Assembly (NCBI RefSeq): GCF_002744755.1
Contig: NZ_KZ319291.1
Coordinates: 124,001 to 188,000 of the forward strand
Direction: 5' to 3'
DNA from: Leeuwenhoekiella nanhaiensis
Lineage (GTDB): Bacteria > Bacteroidota > Bacteroidia > Flavobacteriales > Flavobacteriaceae
DNA: 64,000 nucleotides
The notes under the pieces were generated by a model. It was not told where the DNA came from, did no database searches, and saw nothing but the letters and a program-made list of their open reading frames with translations. Positions 47,785-56,806 of this stretch are shown in pieces (position 1 is the first letter of the stretch; the number at the start of each line of letters is the position of its first letter). The position numbers and the translations under genes are program-made.

Positions 47785-49197
47785 TTAATTTGAAATTTTT
47801 TCGAGTTGTGTTTGTCCTTGCTTAACGATGCTTTCCAAATGATCAAATGCTGCTGAACCATTAAAATTATCGAGAACCAGTGGGGTGATATTTTCCGCAT
47901 AAACCGCATTGCCGTAATAATCGGGTCTTTGAGCTCCCCAGTTTACCGTGGTATTTGAGATGTATACATTGCTGGCATTTACCATATAAAAACCGGCGGT
48001 TTGCTCGCCGATGAAATCAGCATCCTTACACGGTCTGCAATCGTAATACCCTCCCGGATATTCGGTGGTTTTTGAAATCTCGAGGTCAATGTCGTTGAAG
48101 CGGATGTTATCCAGAAGATCTGGCGATGCCGCTCCCAGAAAAATCCCGTTTTCACTTTTACATCTGATGTTTGCAAAGGTGATATTAGAAACCTTACCAA
48201 TACCGGCTTCGGCAGCTCCGGGCTTTAGTCTCCAGCCCGCGTCTTTGTGATCGTGCGAGGCACGTGGATAGGCGGTAATGTAGATAGGCTCTGCCATTCC
48301 CCACCAGACGTCAGAAAACTGCTTGCATTCAACCATAATATTCGAAAAAATGATGTCTGACACGGTGCCTTCATCGCGGTTTTGAATACCTATACCCCGG
48401 CAACTGCCTGTAATAATGCAGTTATTAAAGGTAACGTGGCTGATGGCATCCATATTTTCAGAACCAATTTTAATAGCGCACGAAGTGCTGATGAGGGTAC
48501 AGTTTGAAATTACGATATTTTTGCAAGGGCCTAACTCTTCGTATTCTCTTCGGTTTTTAAGGCAAATACAGTCGTCACCAGATTCGATATGGCAATTGCT
48601 GATGCGTACATTTTGGCAGTGATCAAGATCAATACCATCGCTGTTGCGTACTTTAAGGTCGTTATAGATCGAAATATTTGCGATAGAAACGTCGTAACAA
48701 CCTATAAAATGCAGCGCCCAGTAGGCAGCATTGCTAACCGTAATGCCGTGCATTTTTACATTTTTACAGGATACCAGTGTGAGTATGTGCGGTCTGGGAT
48801 CTATCGTCTCAAAAGGCTTCAGTTCATAGGAATCGTGAAGCTCATCGCCCATAAAAAAGATACCGTTGCCATCTATAGTGCCCCCACCGGTAATGGAAAT
48901 CTGGCTGAGGTTTTCTCCACCTATCCAGATGGTACCTTCACCCAGATTTTGTCTGAACGCGCTTTTTACATAAACACTTTCGTCAGGAAAGGCCTTGAGT
49001 ACTGCGCCCTGCTCCAGGTGTAATTCAATATTTGATTTGAGGTCAAAGGGGCCCGACAGGAAGGGTTTTCCAGCAGGTATAACGACTTTGCCGCCGCCAT
49101 TTGCAGCGCAACTATCTATAGCCTTTTGAATGGAAACCGCATTATTCGTAAAATTATCATTTACGGCTCCAAATTCATGTATATTCGTTATGTTCAT
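47785..49197 (-). CDS. Divergent glycoside hydrolase family 28 protein
   Basis: This is a 470-residue right-handed beta-helix enzyme of the polygalacturonase family. The three catalytic Asp can be placed: Asp187 in NSDGIDLD and Asp208-Asp209 in SGDDCICLK. The usual GHG motif with the catalytic-site His is replaced by TSCAIKIGSE, and RIK by RGIGIQNRD, so the substrate may be something other than homogalacturonan. There is no signal peptide, so it acts on imported oligosaccharides. It heads the operon and is divergent from the GntR regulator. A palindromic operator lies 7 bases before its start. Confidence 0.85.
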   Translation of the reverse strand: MNITNIHEFGAVNDNFTNNAVSIQKAIDSCAANGGGKVVIPAGKPFLSGPFDLKSNIELHLEQGAVLKAFPDESVYVKSAFRQNLGEGTIWIGGENLSQISITGGGTIDGNGIFFMGDELHDSYELKPFETIDPRPHILTLVSCKNVKMHGITVSNAAYWALHFIGCYDVSIANISIYNDLKVRNSDGIDLDHCQNVRISNCHIESGDDCICLKNRREYEELGPCKNIVISNCTLISTSCAIKIGSENMDAISHVTFNNCIITGSCRGIGIQNRDEGTVSDIIFSNIMVECKQFSDVWWGMAEPIYITAYPRASHDHKDAGWRLKPGAAEAGIGKVSNITFANIRCKSENGIFLGAASPDLLDNIRFNDIDLEISKTTEYPGGYYDCRPCKDADFIGEQTAGFYMVNASNVYISNTTVNWGAQRPDYYGNAVYAENITPLVLDNFNGSAAFDHLESIVKQGQTQLEKISN

Positions 49198-49204
49198 TAA
49201 TTTT

Positions 49205-49219
49205 ATATGTAGGACATAT
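49205..49219. promoter_or_regulatory. Palindromic operator before the GH28 operon
   Basis: ATATGT-AGG-ACATAT is a perfect 6-3-6 inverted repeat just upstream of the GH28 start. The core TATGTAG(G/T)ACATA recurs before susC at 54941-54955. The divergent FadR-type GntR regulator is the likely binder. Confidence 0.7.
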
Positions 49220-49321
49220 TTTAGATAGCAATATATTTAAAATATGTGTTAAAATTACATTTGGAATGTCTTAAGTTTTCAATGTTTTTATCAGAAATTT
49301 GCCACTAACCATCAAATCGCT

Positions 49322-50020
49322 ATGTCTTCTAAAATAAAGCCCATTAAATCAGTTTCTCTGGTAGAGCAGGTAGAACAACGTATTCTTGAATTTTTAAAAG
49401 AGAATCGTTTCAAGTCTGGAGATTCCTTACCCGGAGAAATAGAGCTCGCCGAAAATCTGGGCGTTAGCCGAAACATCGTGCGTGAGTCACTTAGCCGTTT
49501 GCGTATGCTGGGCGTCGTTGAGTCTAAAAAACGCAAGGGAATGTTTATAGCAGAACCCGATATTTTAAGTGGAATAGAACGCATCATGGACCCCGACCTG
49601 CTTGGCGAAGAAGCTATGCAACACATATTTGAGTTGCGACTGGTGCTTGAAGTAGGTATGAGTGAATTGCTGTTCATTAGAAAAAATGATTCTGATGTTG
49701 TTAATTTACAGGAGATTGTAGACCGGGAGGCTAATGACCCCCTTTGTAAAACCGATCTTCAAACCCGTCTGGCTTACGAGATTGAGTTTCACTCCTATCT
49801 CTATAAGATGTCTGGAAATGGTACTCTAAACCGTTTTCAGTCTATGCTTTTACCCGTTTTTCACTATATGATGCAGCAGGAATCAAAGTCTGCGGCAGAA
49901 CCCAAGCGGGGTAGTATCTCACATAATGATCTGGTTGAAACCTTGCGTAGTGGCACTGCTTATGAATTTAGAGAAAACATGCGCAATCACCTTACACCGC
50001 ACTTTAGCAAACTGAGTTAA
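49322..50020 (+). CDS. FadR-family (GntR/FCD) transcriptional regulator
   Basis: This is a 232-residue regulator. The GntR winged helix-turn-helix occupies about 10-75 (KSGDSLPGEIELAENLGVSRNIVRESL in outline). The C-terminal FCD helical ligand-binding domain covers about 95-220, with metal-site-like His residues in EIEFHSYLYKM and further on. FCD regulators commonly answer to organic acids such as uronates or aldonates. It is divergent from the GH28 operon, with a 15-bp palindrome in between and the same palindrome at susC, so it probably represses both until the ligand appears. Confidence 0.92.
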   Translation: MSSKIKPIKSVSLVEQVEQRILEFLKENRFKSGDSLPGEIELAENLGVSRNIVRESLSRLRMLGVVESKKRKGMFIAEPDILSGIERIMDPDLLGEEAMQHIFELRLVLEVGMSELLFIRKNDSDVVNLQEIVDREANDPLCKTDLQTRLAYEIEFHSYLYKMSGNGTLNRFQSMLLPVFHYMMQQESKSAAEPKRGSISHNDLVETLRSGTAYEFRENMRNHLTPHFSKLS

Positions 50021-50036
50021 GATTTGACTTGTTTGG

Positions 50037-50073
50037 CTCAGCCTTACGATATAATAAGCTGAGGTAGTTTTTC
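50037..50073 (+). terminator. Terminator of the GntR gene
   Basis: CTCAGC at 50037-50042 pairs with GCTGAG at 50058-50063, with an additional TTA/TAA pairing across one bulge. A T-run follows at 50068-50072. Confidence 0.6.
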
Positions 50074-50088
50074 TATACTGAATAAAAA

Positions 50089-50131
50089 AAAATCCGTCAA
50101 TCCGGGCCTTGCCTTGAGATTGACGGATTTT
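50089..50131. terminator. Bidirectional terminator after susD
   Basis: A perfect 14-bp stem (50089-50102 with 50118-50131) around a 15-base loop has A and T runs on its flanks. It lies between the convergent GntR and susD genes and ends the susCD transcript. Confidence 0.88.
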
Positions 50132-50137
50132 CTAGTT

Positions 50138-51754
50138 TTAGTAACCCGGGTTTTGGCTAATTGTTTTTCCGGAAGCATCAATCTCAGACTGTGGTATGGG
50201 TCTTAGACGGTGTTTTTCGGCTATTGCATTGTTAAGCGCTGCGTGGGGGTTGTATTCTAAAACGCGTGATATTAATGTACCGGTACGTTTTAGGTCCATC
50301 CAGCGGTTTACTTCGCCAACCAATTCACGGGCACGCTCATCTAGAATAAGAGCCAGATCCACATCTCCTGCAGTAAGCGGGGTTGTAATACCTGCACGTG
50401 AACGTACGGCATTAAGATAGGTTGCAGCAGCACCCGGATTATTGTTTTGCAATGCAGCTTCGGCAGCAATCAGATAGGCCTCAGCTCCACGCATAATAAC
50501 CATATCGCGATCTCCAAAGGCACGCTCGTTGGCATACGTAAACGGAGCGCCCGGGTCGTCAAACTTCTTGAACATCGGCCAGTGAACATTCGTAACTCCA
50601 TCATTAACCAGATACTGATCTGGATTGATTACCGCGTAAGGCTTACTGTCTATGCGCTCCTGACTCCAGGCTGTTTTTGGGAAATAAATAGCCGTATCGC
50701 CTACTTCAAGACCGTCTTCAGCTACATCTGCGTAAATAACATATCTTAACGTTTCCTCATTACGGGTATCTTCCTCATCAAACATATTGAAGAAAAACGG
50801 AGTAGGCATTCTTCCTATACCATTTTGATATAAACTACCACGGGCTAAACCGGGATAGTTGAAGTATTCAAACTTATACAATAAGTGTTTGGTATTACCC
50901 CAGCCCAAACTCGAGGTTTCGGTACCAAACAGGAAAGAGAAGACCACTTCGTCGTTGCGTTGGTTTTCAATATCAACCACATCTGCAAATGTAGGCTCAA
51001 GCGGGTGATTGTCTATCACGGTTTCTGCCAGGGCAATCGCACGGGTATAATCGTCTGATGCGGCAAAAGACTTGTAACCACGGGTCAATAAAACTTTAGA
51101 AAGTAGGTGACGTGCGGCATCTTTAGATACACGACCAAATTCTTCCGGATTTTCATCAACCGCATTGATGGCATCGTTAAGGTCACTTACGATCAGCTCA
51201 TAAACTTCCTGCTCTTCATCACGTGGGAAATCAGATTGAGCTGTAGTAATAGGTTCGGTGACAATAGGTACTCCACCATAGTTCTCTACCAGATTGAAAT
51301 AAGACCAGGCTCTGAAGAATTTAGCTTCGCCAATCCCTCTGTTTTTCAGACTTTCTTCAACACCTTCAATTAAATCTGCATTGGCGAGCAAGGTATTTGC
51401 AGCAGCAATCTGCTTGTACTGATTAGACCAGTACACCTGCAATACATAGTTTGATGCGTTTAGATCTACATAGTCATTTATGGCGTCAGTACCGGTAAGA
51501 GGTGAGGCTCTTGTCACGATATCGGTACCCAGGTCTTCCAGTACATAAAGCATGTCTGGCTGATAGTGGGTAGTGTTTTCGCGTGTTATTTCGTAGATGT
51601 AGTTAACGAGTTGGACGAAACTTTCCGAATTCTCCCGTGAAGATGGAATACTGATCGCCTGTCTGTTTGTTTCCTCCAGGAAATCGTCGCAACCGGTTAC
51701 CAGCGTACCGGTAAGCAGTAAAGCGAGTGCTGAAGTATAAATTGATTTTTTCAT
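50138..51754 (-). CDS. SusD/RagB-family glycan-binding lipoprotein
   Basis: This is a 538-residue outer-membrane lipoprotein (lipobox LVTGC, Cys22), the surface glycan-binding partner of the SusC channel. The SusD fold is indicated by tetratricopeptide-like helices (RGIGEAKFFRAWSYFNLVENYGGVPIV in outline, near 140-165). The C-terminal segment MRGAEAYLIAAEAAL and the ending RLRPIPQSEIDASGKTISQNPGY in outline are diagnostic. It lies 16 bp after susC in the same operon. Confidence 0.95.
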   Translation of the reverse strand: MKKSIYTSALALLLTGTLVTGCDDFLEETNRQAISIPSSRENSESFVQLVNYIYEITRENTTHYQPDMLYVLEDLGTDIVTRASPLTGTDAINDYVDLNASNYVLQVYWSNQYKQIAAANTLLANADLIEGVEESLKNRGIGEAKFFRAWSYFNLVENYGGVPIVTEPITTAQSDFPRDEEQEVYELIVSDLNDAINAVDENPEEFGRVSKDAARHLLSKVLLTRGYKSFAASDDYTRAIALAETVIDNHPLEPTFADVVDIENQRNDEVVFSFLFGTETSSLGWGNTKHLLYKFEYFNYPGLARGSLYQNGIGRMPTPFFFNMFDEEDTRNEETLRYVIYADVAEDGLEVGDTAIYFPKTAWSQERIDSKPYAVINPDQYLVNDGVTNVHWPMFKKFDDPGAPFTYANERAFGDRDMVIMRGAEAYLIAAEAALQNNNPGAAATYLNAVRSRAGITTPLTAGDVDLALILDERARELVGEVNRWMDLKRTGTLISRVLEYNPHAALNNAIAEKHRLRPIPQSEIDASGKTISQNPGY

Positions 51755-51770
51755 AATACTAATTATTTTT

Positions 51771-54700
51771 TTAGAATGTAAAGTTTATACCGGCCATGTA
51801 GGTGCGTGCCATAAATGAGGCGCCATAAGTATTTCTACCGGCGTTTTCAGGATCCCAACCATCATATTCTGAAAAGGTGAATGGGTTTTGAACGGTAGTG
51901 TATAAACGTAATTTTTGAATTCCGAATTTTCGAATAGTCTCCTGAGGAAGCGCGTATCCCAAAGTCATAAAACCAACTTTTACAAAAGATACATCCATGT
52001 TCTTAATTGCTCCCTGGTATGGACCACCGTTACCGGGCTGAAACCAGTTGTTAGTAGGATTGGTTGGTGTCCAGTAGTTCGTGTCGTAACCATTCCATAA
52101 ACGAGCGGGTTCACCATCATAGGAGAATGCACGTGCATTGTGGAAATTACTGGAGATGGTAACACCCTGGCTGGTGTACACAAAGAAAGAGAAGTCAAAA
52201 TTCTTATAGTTCATTGTACTGGTAAAACCTCCGGTCCATTTAGGGAGTGGGTTTCCAAGAATTACGCGGTCTCCCTGCTCTGTGATTTGCCCATCCCCAT
52301 TCACGTCAACCACACGTACCTGACCCGGCTTTTGACCGTAGGTAGCCGCTTCTGCAGCTTCATCCAGTTGCCAGATTCCGTCAAATTTAAATCCGTAAAG
52401 CGATCCCGTAGGTTCTCCTACTCGGTGGATGAAAGTACCTCCCTGAGCTCCAAAAATGATTTCGTCACTATTTCCGTATAGGTTAACAATCTCATTACGG
52501 TTGCTGGCAAAGTTTAGATTGGTACTCCATTTAAAGTCTTCACCATCAAAGATCTTGGCGTTAAGACCAACTTCAATACCTTGGTTACGAGATTCCCCGA
52601 TGTTATCAAAAGTTCCTCCAAAACCAGTCACGTTAGGTAAAGGTCTGTAGAAGATGATGTCTTTAATATCTCTGTTGTAGATGTCAACACTACCGGTAAG
52701 TCTGTTGTTCAGGAAGCCGAAATCAAGACCAAAGTTAACCTCAGAAGTACGCTCCCAGCTTAAGTCCTGGTTTGCCAGACCGTTAACGTACAATGTAGGT
52801 ACACTCGCGTCGCCTATATTCGTGTAGCTTGACTCAAGTAATGAAAGTGTACCTAATGGATTTAATCCTCCACCAATACCGTTATTACCGGTCTGACCAT
52901 AACTTAAACGCAATTTCAGATCTGAAAATACTTTTTGGTTACGCATAAAATCTTCACGTATCACACGGTAAGCGAATGAAGCTGAAGGGAAAAAGGCCCA
53001 TTTGTTGTCGTCAGATAATACAGATGCTCCGTCATATCTACCCGTAAGGGTAAGAATGTATCGATCCATCAAATTGTAATTAAGACGAGCGGTGTAGGAC
53101 TCTAAAGTTTGTCTGCTAAAACCACTTCCGTAGGAGTTTACGTTAGAACCTGCTCCCAGATTATAGAATAAAAAGTTGTCTGAAGTAAAGTTTCTAACCT
53201 GGATGCGGTAAGATTCATTGTCCTGTAAAAATCTGGAGTACACCAGAGTAGCAGCAAGACTGTTGTCCTTATTAATGTCAAGACTGTAGTCAACAATATT
53301 ATCCCATGTGTACGAATAATCGAGGAAGTTGTTGACCTCTGCCCGGGTATTACTCTGGTTACCGATTGTACTTTTGGTTAACAAACCGCGATATTCACCT
53401 ATCCGTGTGTATTTTACGTTAGGAGCAAATTTTGTAGTAATGCTCAAACCTTCTACCGGCTTTACGCTAAGTGAAATATTACCGATAAAATTGATGTACT
53501 TATTCTCAAGTTTCCAGTTTTGCGTATCGAAAATAGGATTACTTACCTGAGTTTCTTTTTGGGTTGGTAAGAAAAGCAAATCTCCGTTGTCGTCATAGGC
53601 TCTACCAATTGGTTTTAGACGGTATGCACTTCTGAAAGCTTCTAAACTACCTTCATTGGTTGTAGCCAAAGTAACGTAGTTATCATACCCAAAGGTTAAC
53701 CAATCTGTAAGATCGCTTTGAATATTTCCTTTCAGGGTATAACGGTTAAAGTCTTCTCCGTAAATAGTTCCCTGATCTTCAGTATACCCCAAACCGGCGG
53801 CATAAACGGTTTTGTCGTTACCTCCACTGATATCAAGGGTGTGGTTCTGTTGGAAACCATTACGGGTAATCAAATCTACCCAGTCTGTACTTACACCGTT
53901 CGCGATGTTTTCACGTTCTTCTTCACTCAGGTAATCGTTGATATTTACTGCTTCGGCAGAATACTGACTGAAATTTCCATCCTGATTAGAAGCAAACTGG
54001 TTACCTACCACCACATCTCTTAAGAATGGAATATAGGTCTGACCGTTAAAAACAGGAGGAAGGTTATAAATTTCTTTAAAACCTATGTAGTTGTTGTAAC
54101 GTACGGTTACCTTACCTTCTTTTCCTTTTTTAGTCTGAATAATTACAACTCCGTTGGTACCACGTGAACCGTAGATCGCAGCAGAAGCCGCATCTTTAAG
54201 TACATCCATACGTTCAATATCTGCGGGGTTCAGGAAGGAAATATCATCAACAAAGATTCCGTCTACTACAAATAATGGGTTTTGTCCCGGGCTATAACCT
54301 CCATTACCCGCACCGGTATTAATGGTGTTAGCACCCCGTACACGAATGTTGAAACCTCCTGCACCGGGCTTGTTGTCTGTACGTTGCACGGTAACACCAG
54401 CAACCTGTCCCTGAATAGAAGAAACCGCGTCTACTTTATTAGTTTGTTCAAGTACTTCACTGCTTACGGTAGATACAGATCCGGTAAGGTTAGATCGTTT
54501 TACTTTACCATAACCAATAATAGCCACCTCTTCAAGCGACTGAACATCGGTTTCCATATTAACGGTTAGTGAGGTTTGATCGCCTACAGGTACTTCCTGC
54601 TTCATATAACCTACATAACTAAACACCAATACGGCGCCCGGCTCAACCTGTAGTTGAAAAGAACCGTCAAAATCTGTAATCGTACCTGTTGTTGTTCCTT

Positions 54701-54893
54701 TAATACTCACACTTACGCCGGGAAGTGTCTCTCCCGATTCGGTGTCGTAAACAACTCCCGAAATCGTTTTCTGATCATAATTGTCAAAAACTTCTCCCAA
54801 TGCCGGAGAAGCCATAATTGTGGTTGTTCCCAGCAATGCCAGTACCACGAGTGTGATCTGTTTAAGCATCCTGAGTTGTAAAAGTGTTCTCAT
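51771..54893 (-). CDS. SusC/RagA-family TonB-dependent receptor
   Basis: This is a 1040-residue outer-membrane channel importing glycan fragments with TonB energy. In order it has a signal peptide, a carboxypeptidase-regulatory-like domain (SGVVYDTESGETLPGVSVSI), the SusC linker EEVAIIGYGKVKRSNLTGSV, the plug (DPLFVVDG-type FVVDGIFVDD, then DVLKDAASAAIYGSRGTNGV), and the 22-strand barrel. The ATG at 54893 is chosen; a TTG 27 bases upstream only lengthens the N-terminus. A palindrome at 54941-54955 lies 48 bases before the start and is shared with the GH28 operon, so both are probably under the GntR regulator. Confidence 0.95.
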   Translation of the reverse strand: MRTLLQLRMLKQITLVVLALLGTTTIMASPALGEVFDNYDQKTISGVVYDTESGETLPGVSVSIKGTTTGTITDFDGSFQLQVEPGAVLVFSYVGYMKQEVPVGDQTSLTVNMETDVQSLEEVAIIGYGKVKRSNLTGSVSTVSSEVLEQTNKVDAVSSIQGQVAGVTVQRTDNKPGAGGFNIRVRGANTINTGAGNGGYSPGQNPLFVVDGIFVDDISFLNPADIERMDVLKDAASAAIYGSRGTNGVVIIQTKKGKEGKVTVRYNNYIGFKEIYNLPPVFNGQTYIPFLRDVVVGNQFASNQDGNFSQYSAEAVNINDYLSEEERENIANGVSTDWVDLITRNGFQQNHTLDISGGNDKTVYAAGLGYTEDQGTIYGEDFNRYTLKGNIQSDLTDWLTFGYDNYVTLATTNEGSLEAFRSAYRLKPIGRAYDDNGDLLFLPTQKETQVSNPIFDTQNWKLENKYINFIGNISLSVKPVEGLSITTKFAPNVKYTRIGEYRGLLTKSTIGNQSNTRAEVNNFLDYSYTWDNIVDYSLDINKDNSLAATLVYSRFLQDNESYRIQVRNFTSDNFLFYNLGAGSNVNSYGSGFSRQTLESYTARLNYNLMDRYILTLTGRYDGASVLSDDNKWAFFPSASFAYRVIREDFMRNQKVFSDLKLRLSYGQTGNNGIGGGLNPLGTLSLLESSYTNIGDASVPTLYVNGLANQDLSWERTSEVNFGLDFGFLNNRLTGSVDIYNRDIKDIIFYRPLPNVTGFGGTFDNIGESRNQGIEVGLNAKIFDGEDFKWSTNLNFASNRNEIVNLYGNSDEIIFGAQGGTFIHRVGEPTGSLYGFKFDGIWQLDEAAEAATYGQKPGQVRVVDVNGDGQITEQGDRVILGNPLPKWTGGFTSTMNYKNFDFSFFVYTSQGVTISSNFHNARAFSYDGEPARLWNGYDTNYWTPTNPTNNWFQPGNGGPYQGAIKNMDVSFVKVGFMTLGYALPQETIRKFGIQKLRLYTTVQNPFTFSEYDGWDPENAGRNTYGASFMARTYMAGINFTF

Positions 54894-54940
54894 AAATGTT
54901 GTTTTAGTTTTGATATTCAAATCATTATGTATTTATGTAA

Positions 54941-54955
54941 TTATGTAGTACATAA
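54941..54955. promoter_or_regulatory. Second copy of the GntR-type operator, before susC
   Basis: TTATGT-AGT-ACATAA is a perfect 6-3-6 inverted repeat whose inner 13 bases match those of the site at 49205-49219 except for the spacer's last base. Confidence 0.7.
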
Positions 54956-55082
54956 CAAGATTAAGAAAATATTTTGATATTCCCAGCGCACGGGTTAAAA
55001 TTTTAACATTTGATGGAAAATTGCAGTTTTTGGGTTGAGTTATTCAAACTATTTGGGATGAAAATAGGTTATGCCAGATATA

Positions 55083-55125
55083 GAAAAAGTCCTAAAAGTA
55101 TACTAACGAAAACTTTTTAGGACTT
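55083..55125 (-). terminator. Terminator of the fuconate-degradation operon
   Basis: A 13-bp stem with one bulged base (55087-55099 with 55112-55125) is followed, on the minus strand, by a T-run. It lies just past the FAH-family gene. Confidence 0.8.
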
Positions 55126-55149
55126 CCTAAGTTGAAGATGCTTAACCTT

Positions 55150-56007
55150 TTATCTCGAGTAGGCACGGGCTGTTTGTCTGGAAGTGCCCAGACCTTCAAT
55201 ACCCAATTCAACCACATCCCCGGGTTTTAAATAACGAGGCGGTTTAAAGCCCATTCCCACCCCAAAAGGAGTACCGGTAGAAATAATATCTCCGGGAAGC
55301 AGGGTCATAAACTGGCTGATGTAACTCACCACCTGTTGCACATTAAATACAAAATCTGAGGTGTTGCTGTTTTGCAATTGCTCCCCATTTAGTTTTAGCC
55401 ATAAATTGAGTTTGTTGGGATCTTTGATTTCATCTTTGGTTGCGATAAACGGACCTAAAGGCGCAAAGGTGTCGCAGCTCTTCCCTTTAACCCATTGACC
55501 GGCACGCTCAATCTGAAAAGCCCGCTCGCTGTAATCGTTGTGCAGGGTATAACCGGCCACATAATCTAAAGCTTCGGCTTCGCTCACATAAGAGGCCTTT
55601 TTGCCAATAACCACTGCCAGCTCCACTTCCCAATCGGTTTTCTCGCTGCCTTTGGGGATGATGACATCGTCGTTAGGACCCACGATGGCCGAAGTGGCCT
55701 TAAAGAACAAAATGGGTTCTTTGGGCACTTCCATTCCGGTTTCTTTGGCATGCGAAACGTAGTTAAGACCTATACATACAATTTTGGAGGGTCTAACCAA
55801 AGGTGCTCCAAGTCGGGTTTCTGCGGAAACTTCCGGACAATTATCCTGTTCGCTGCTCAACCACGATTGTAAGCGGTTAAGACCGTCATTTTCAAAAAAG
55901 GCTTCGGTGTAATCTTCGCCAAAAGCCGATACATCTATGCGTTTACCCGAATCGAGTTGTACTCCGGGTTTTTCTTTTCCGGCTGCGCCGAAACGTATTA
56001 GTTTCAT
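55150..56007 (-). CDS. FAH-family hydrolase, probable 2,4-diketo-3-deoxy-L-fuconate hydrolase
   Basis: This is a 285-residue fumarylacetoacetate-hydrolase-family enzyme. The N-terminal lobe (MKLIRFGAAGKEKPGVQL) is followed by the catalytic core with metal-binding acids in DWEVELAVVIGKKA. GYTLHNDYSERAFQ and PGDIISTGTPFGVGMGF complete the family pattern. In the oxidative L-fucose pathway known from Xanthomonas campestris, a member of this family splits 2,4-diketo-3-deoxy-L-fuconate to pyruvate and L-lactate. Its place after an SDR and L-fuconate dehydratase supports that role. The exact substrate is inferred from context. Confidence 0.85.
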   Translation of the reverse strand: MKLIRFGAAGKEKPGVQLDSGKRIDVSAFGEDYTEAFFENDGLNRLQSWLSSEQDNCPEVSAETRLGAPLVRPSKIVCIGLNYVSHAKETGMEVPKEPILFFKATSAIVGPNDDVIIPKGSEKTDWEVELAVVIGKKASYVSEAEALDYVAGYTLHNDYSERAFQIERAGQWVKGKSCDTFAPLGPFIATKDEIKDPNKLNLWLKLNGEQLQNSNTSDFVFNVQQVVSYISQFMTLLPGDIISTGTPFGVGMGFKPPRYLKPGDVVELGIEGLGTSRQTARAYSR

Positions 56008-56025
56008 AATCTTCTAGTTAAAAAG

Positions 56026-56802
56026 TTATCCATTAAGTTTTATAAATCCGCCGTCAATCGGGAAGTCAGTCCCGGTGATGAAGGAGGCTTCATCAGAGGC
56101 GAGGTACAGCGCTAAATGCGCGATTTCCGCAGGTTTACCCATACGGCCCAAGGGTTGCGTTTTGGAGAGTTTTTCAAACATTTCCTCCTGATTGTCGGGA
56201 TAATTTTTGGCAATAAACCCGTCTACAAAAGGGGTGTGTACGCGGGCAGGGGAGATGCTGTTGCAGCGAATGCCCTGATCTACATAATCTTTAGCAATCG
56301 AGTAGGTCATTGTAAGCACCGCTCCTTTAGACATGGAGTAGGCAAAACGGTCTGAAATGCCCACCGAGGAAGCGATTGACGCCATATTGATGATGACCCC
56401 GTTGTTGCCTTTCATATGTTTGATTACCGCTTTGGCACAATTGTACACTCCTTTTATATTGATCGAATAAATACGGTCGAGGTCGGCTTCGGTGGTGTTT
56501 TCGATATTTCCCACGTGGGCAACGCCGGCGTTGTTTACCAAAATGTCAATTTTATTTTGGCTGGCAATAGCATCAACAATTTGCTGTACTTCTTCGGCTT
56601 TTGACATGTCGCATATTTTATACTGAAGCTCTAAACCTTCGGCCTTAAAAGCTTCAACAACTTCTTTAGCCTGAGTTTCATTAAAGTCCAGAATAACTAC
56701 CCGAGCGCCGTTTTTGGCGAATGTTTCCGCGATAGCGCGACCTATACCACTGGCGCCACCGGTGACTAAAGCTGTTTTATGTGTTAGTTGAAATGGTTGC
56801 AT
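56026..56802 (-). CDS. SDR oxidoreductase, probable 2-keto-3-deoxy-L-fuconate dehydrogenase
   Basis: This is a 258-residue classical short-chain dehydrogenase. The cofactor motif TGGASGIG is near residue 15, NNAG near 90, and the active site has Ser plus YSMSK near 157-161. The C-terminal ending GTDFPIDGGF is typical. It probably oxidises C4 of 2-keto-3-deoxy-L-fuconate with NAD+, feeding the FAH-family hydrolase encoded 18 bp downstream. L-fuconate dehydratase is encoded 4 bp upstream. Specificity is inferred from the operon. Confidence 0.87.
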   Translation of the reverse strand: MQPFQLTHKTALVTGGASGIGRAIAETFAKNGARVVILDFNETQAKEVVEAFKAEGLELQYKICDMSKAEEVQQIVDAIASQNKIDILVNNAGVAHVGNIENTTEADLDRIYSINIKGVYNCAKAVIKHMKGNNGVIINMASIASSVGISDRFAYSMSKGAVLTMTYSIAKDYVDQGIRCNSISPARVHTPFVDGFIAKNYPDNQEEMFEKLSKTQPLGRMGKPAEIAHLALYLASDEASFITGTDFPIDGGFIKLNG

Positions 56803-56806
56803 AATC

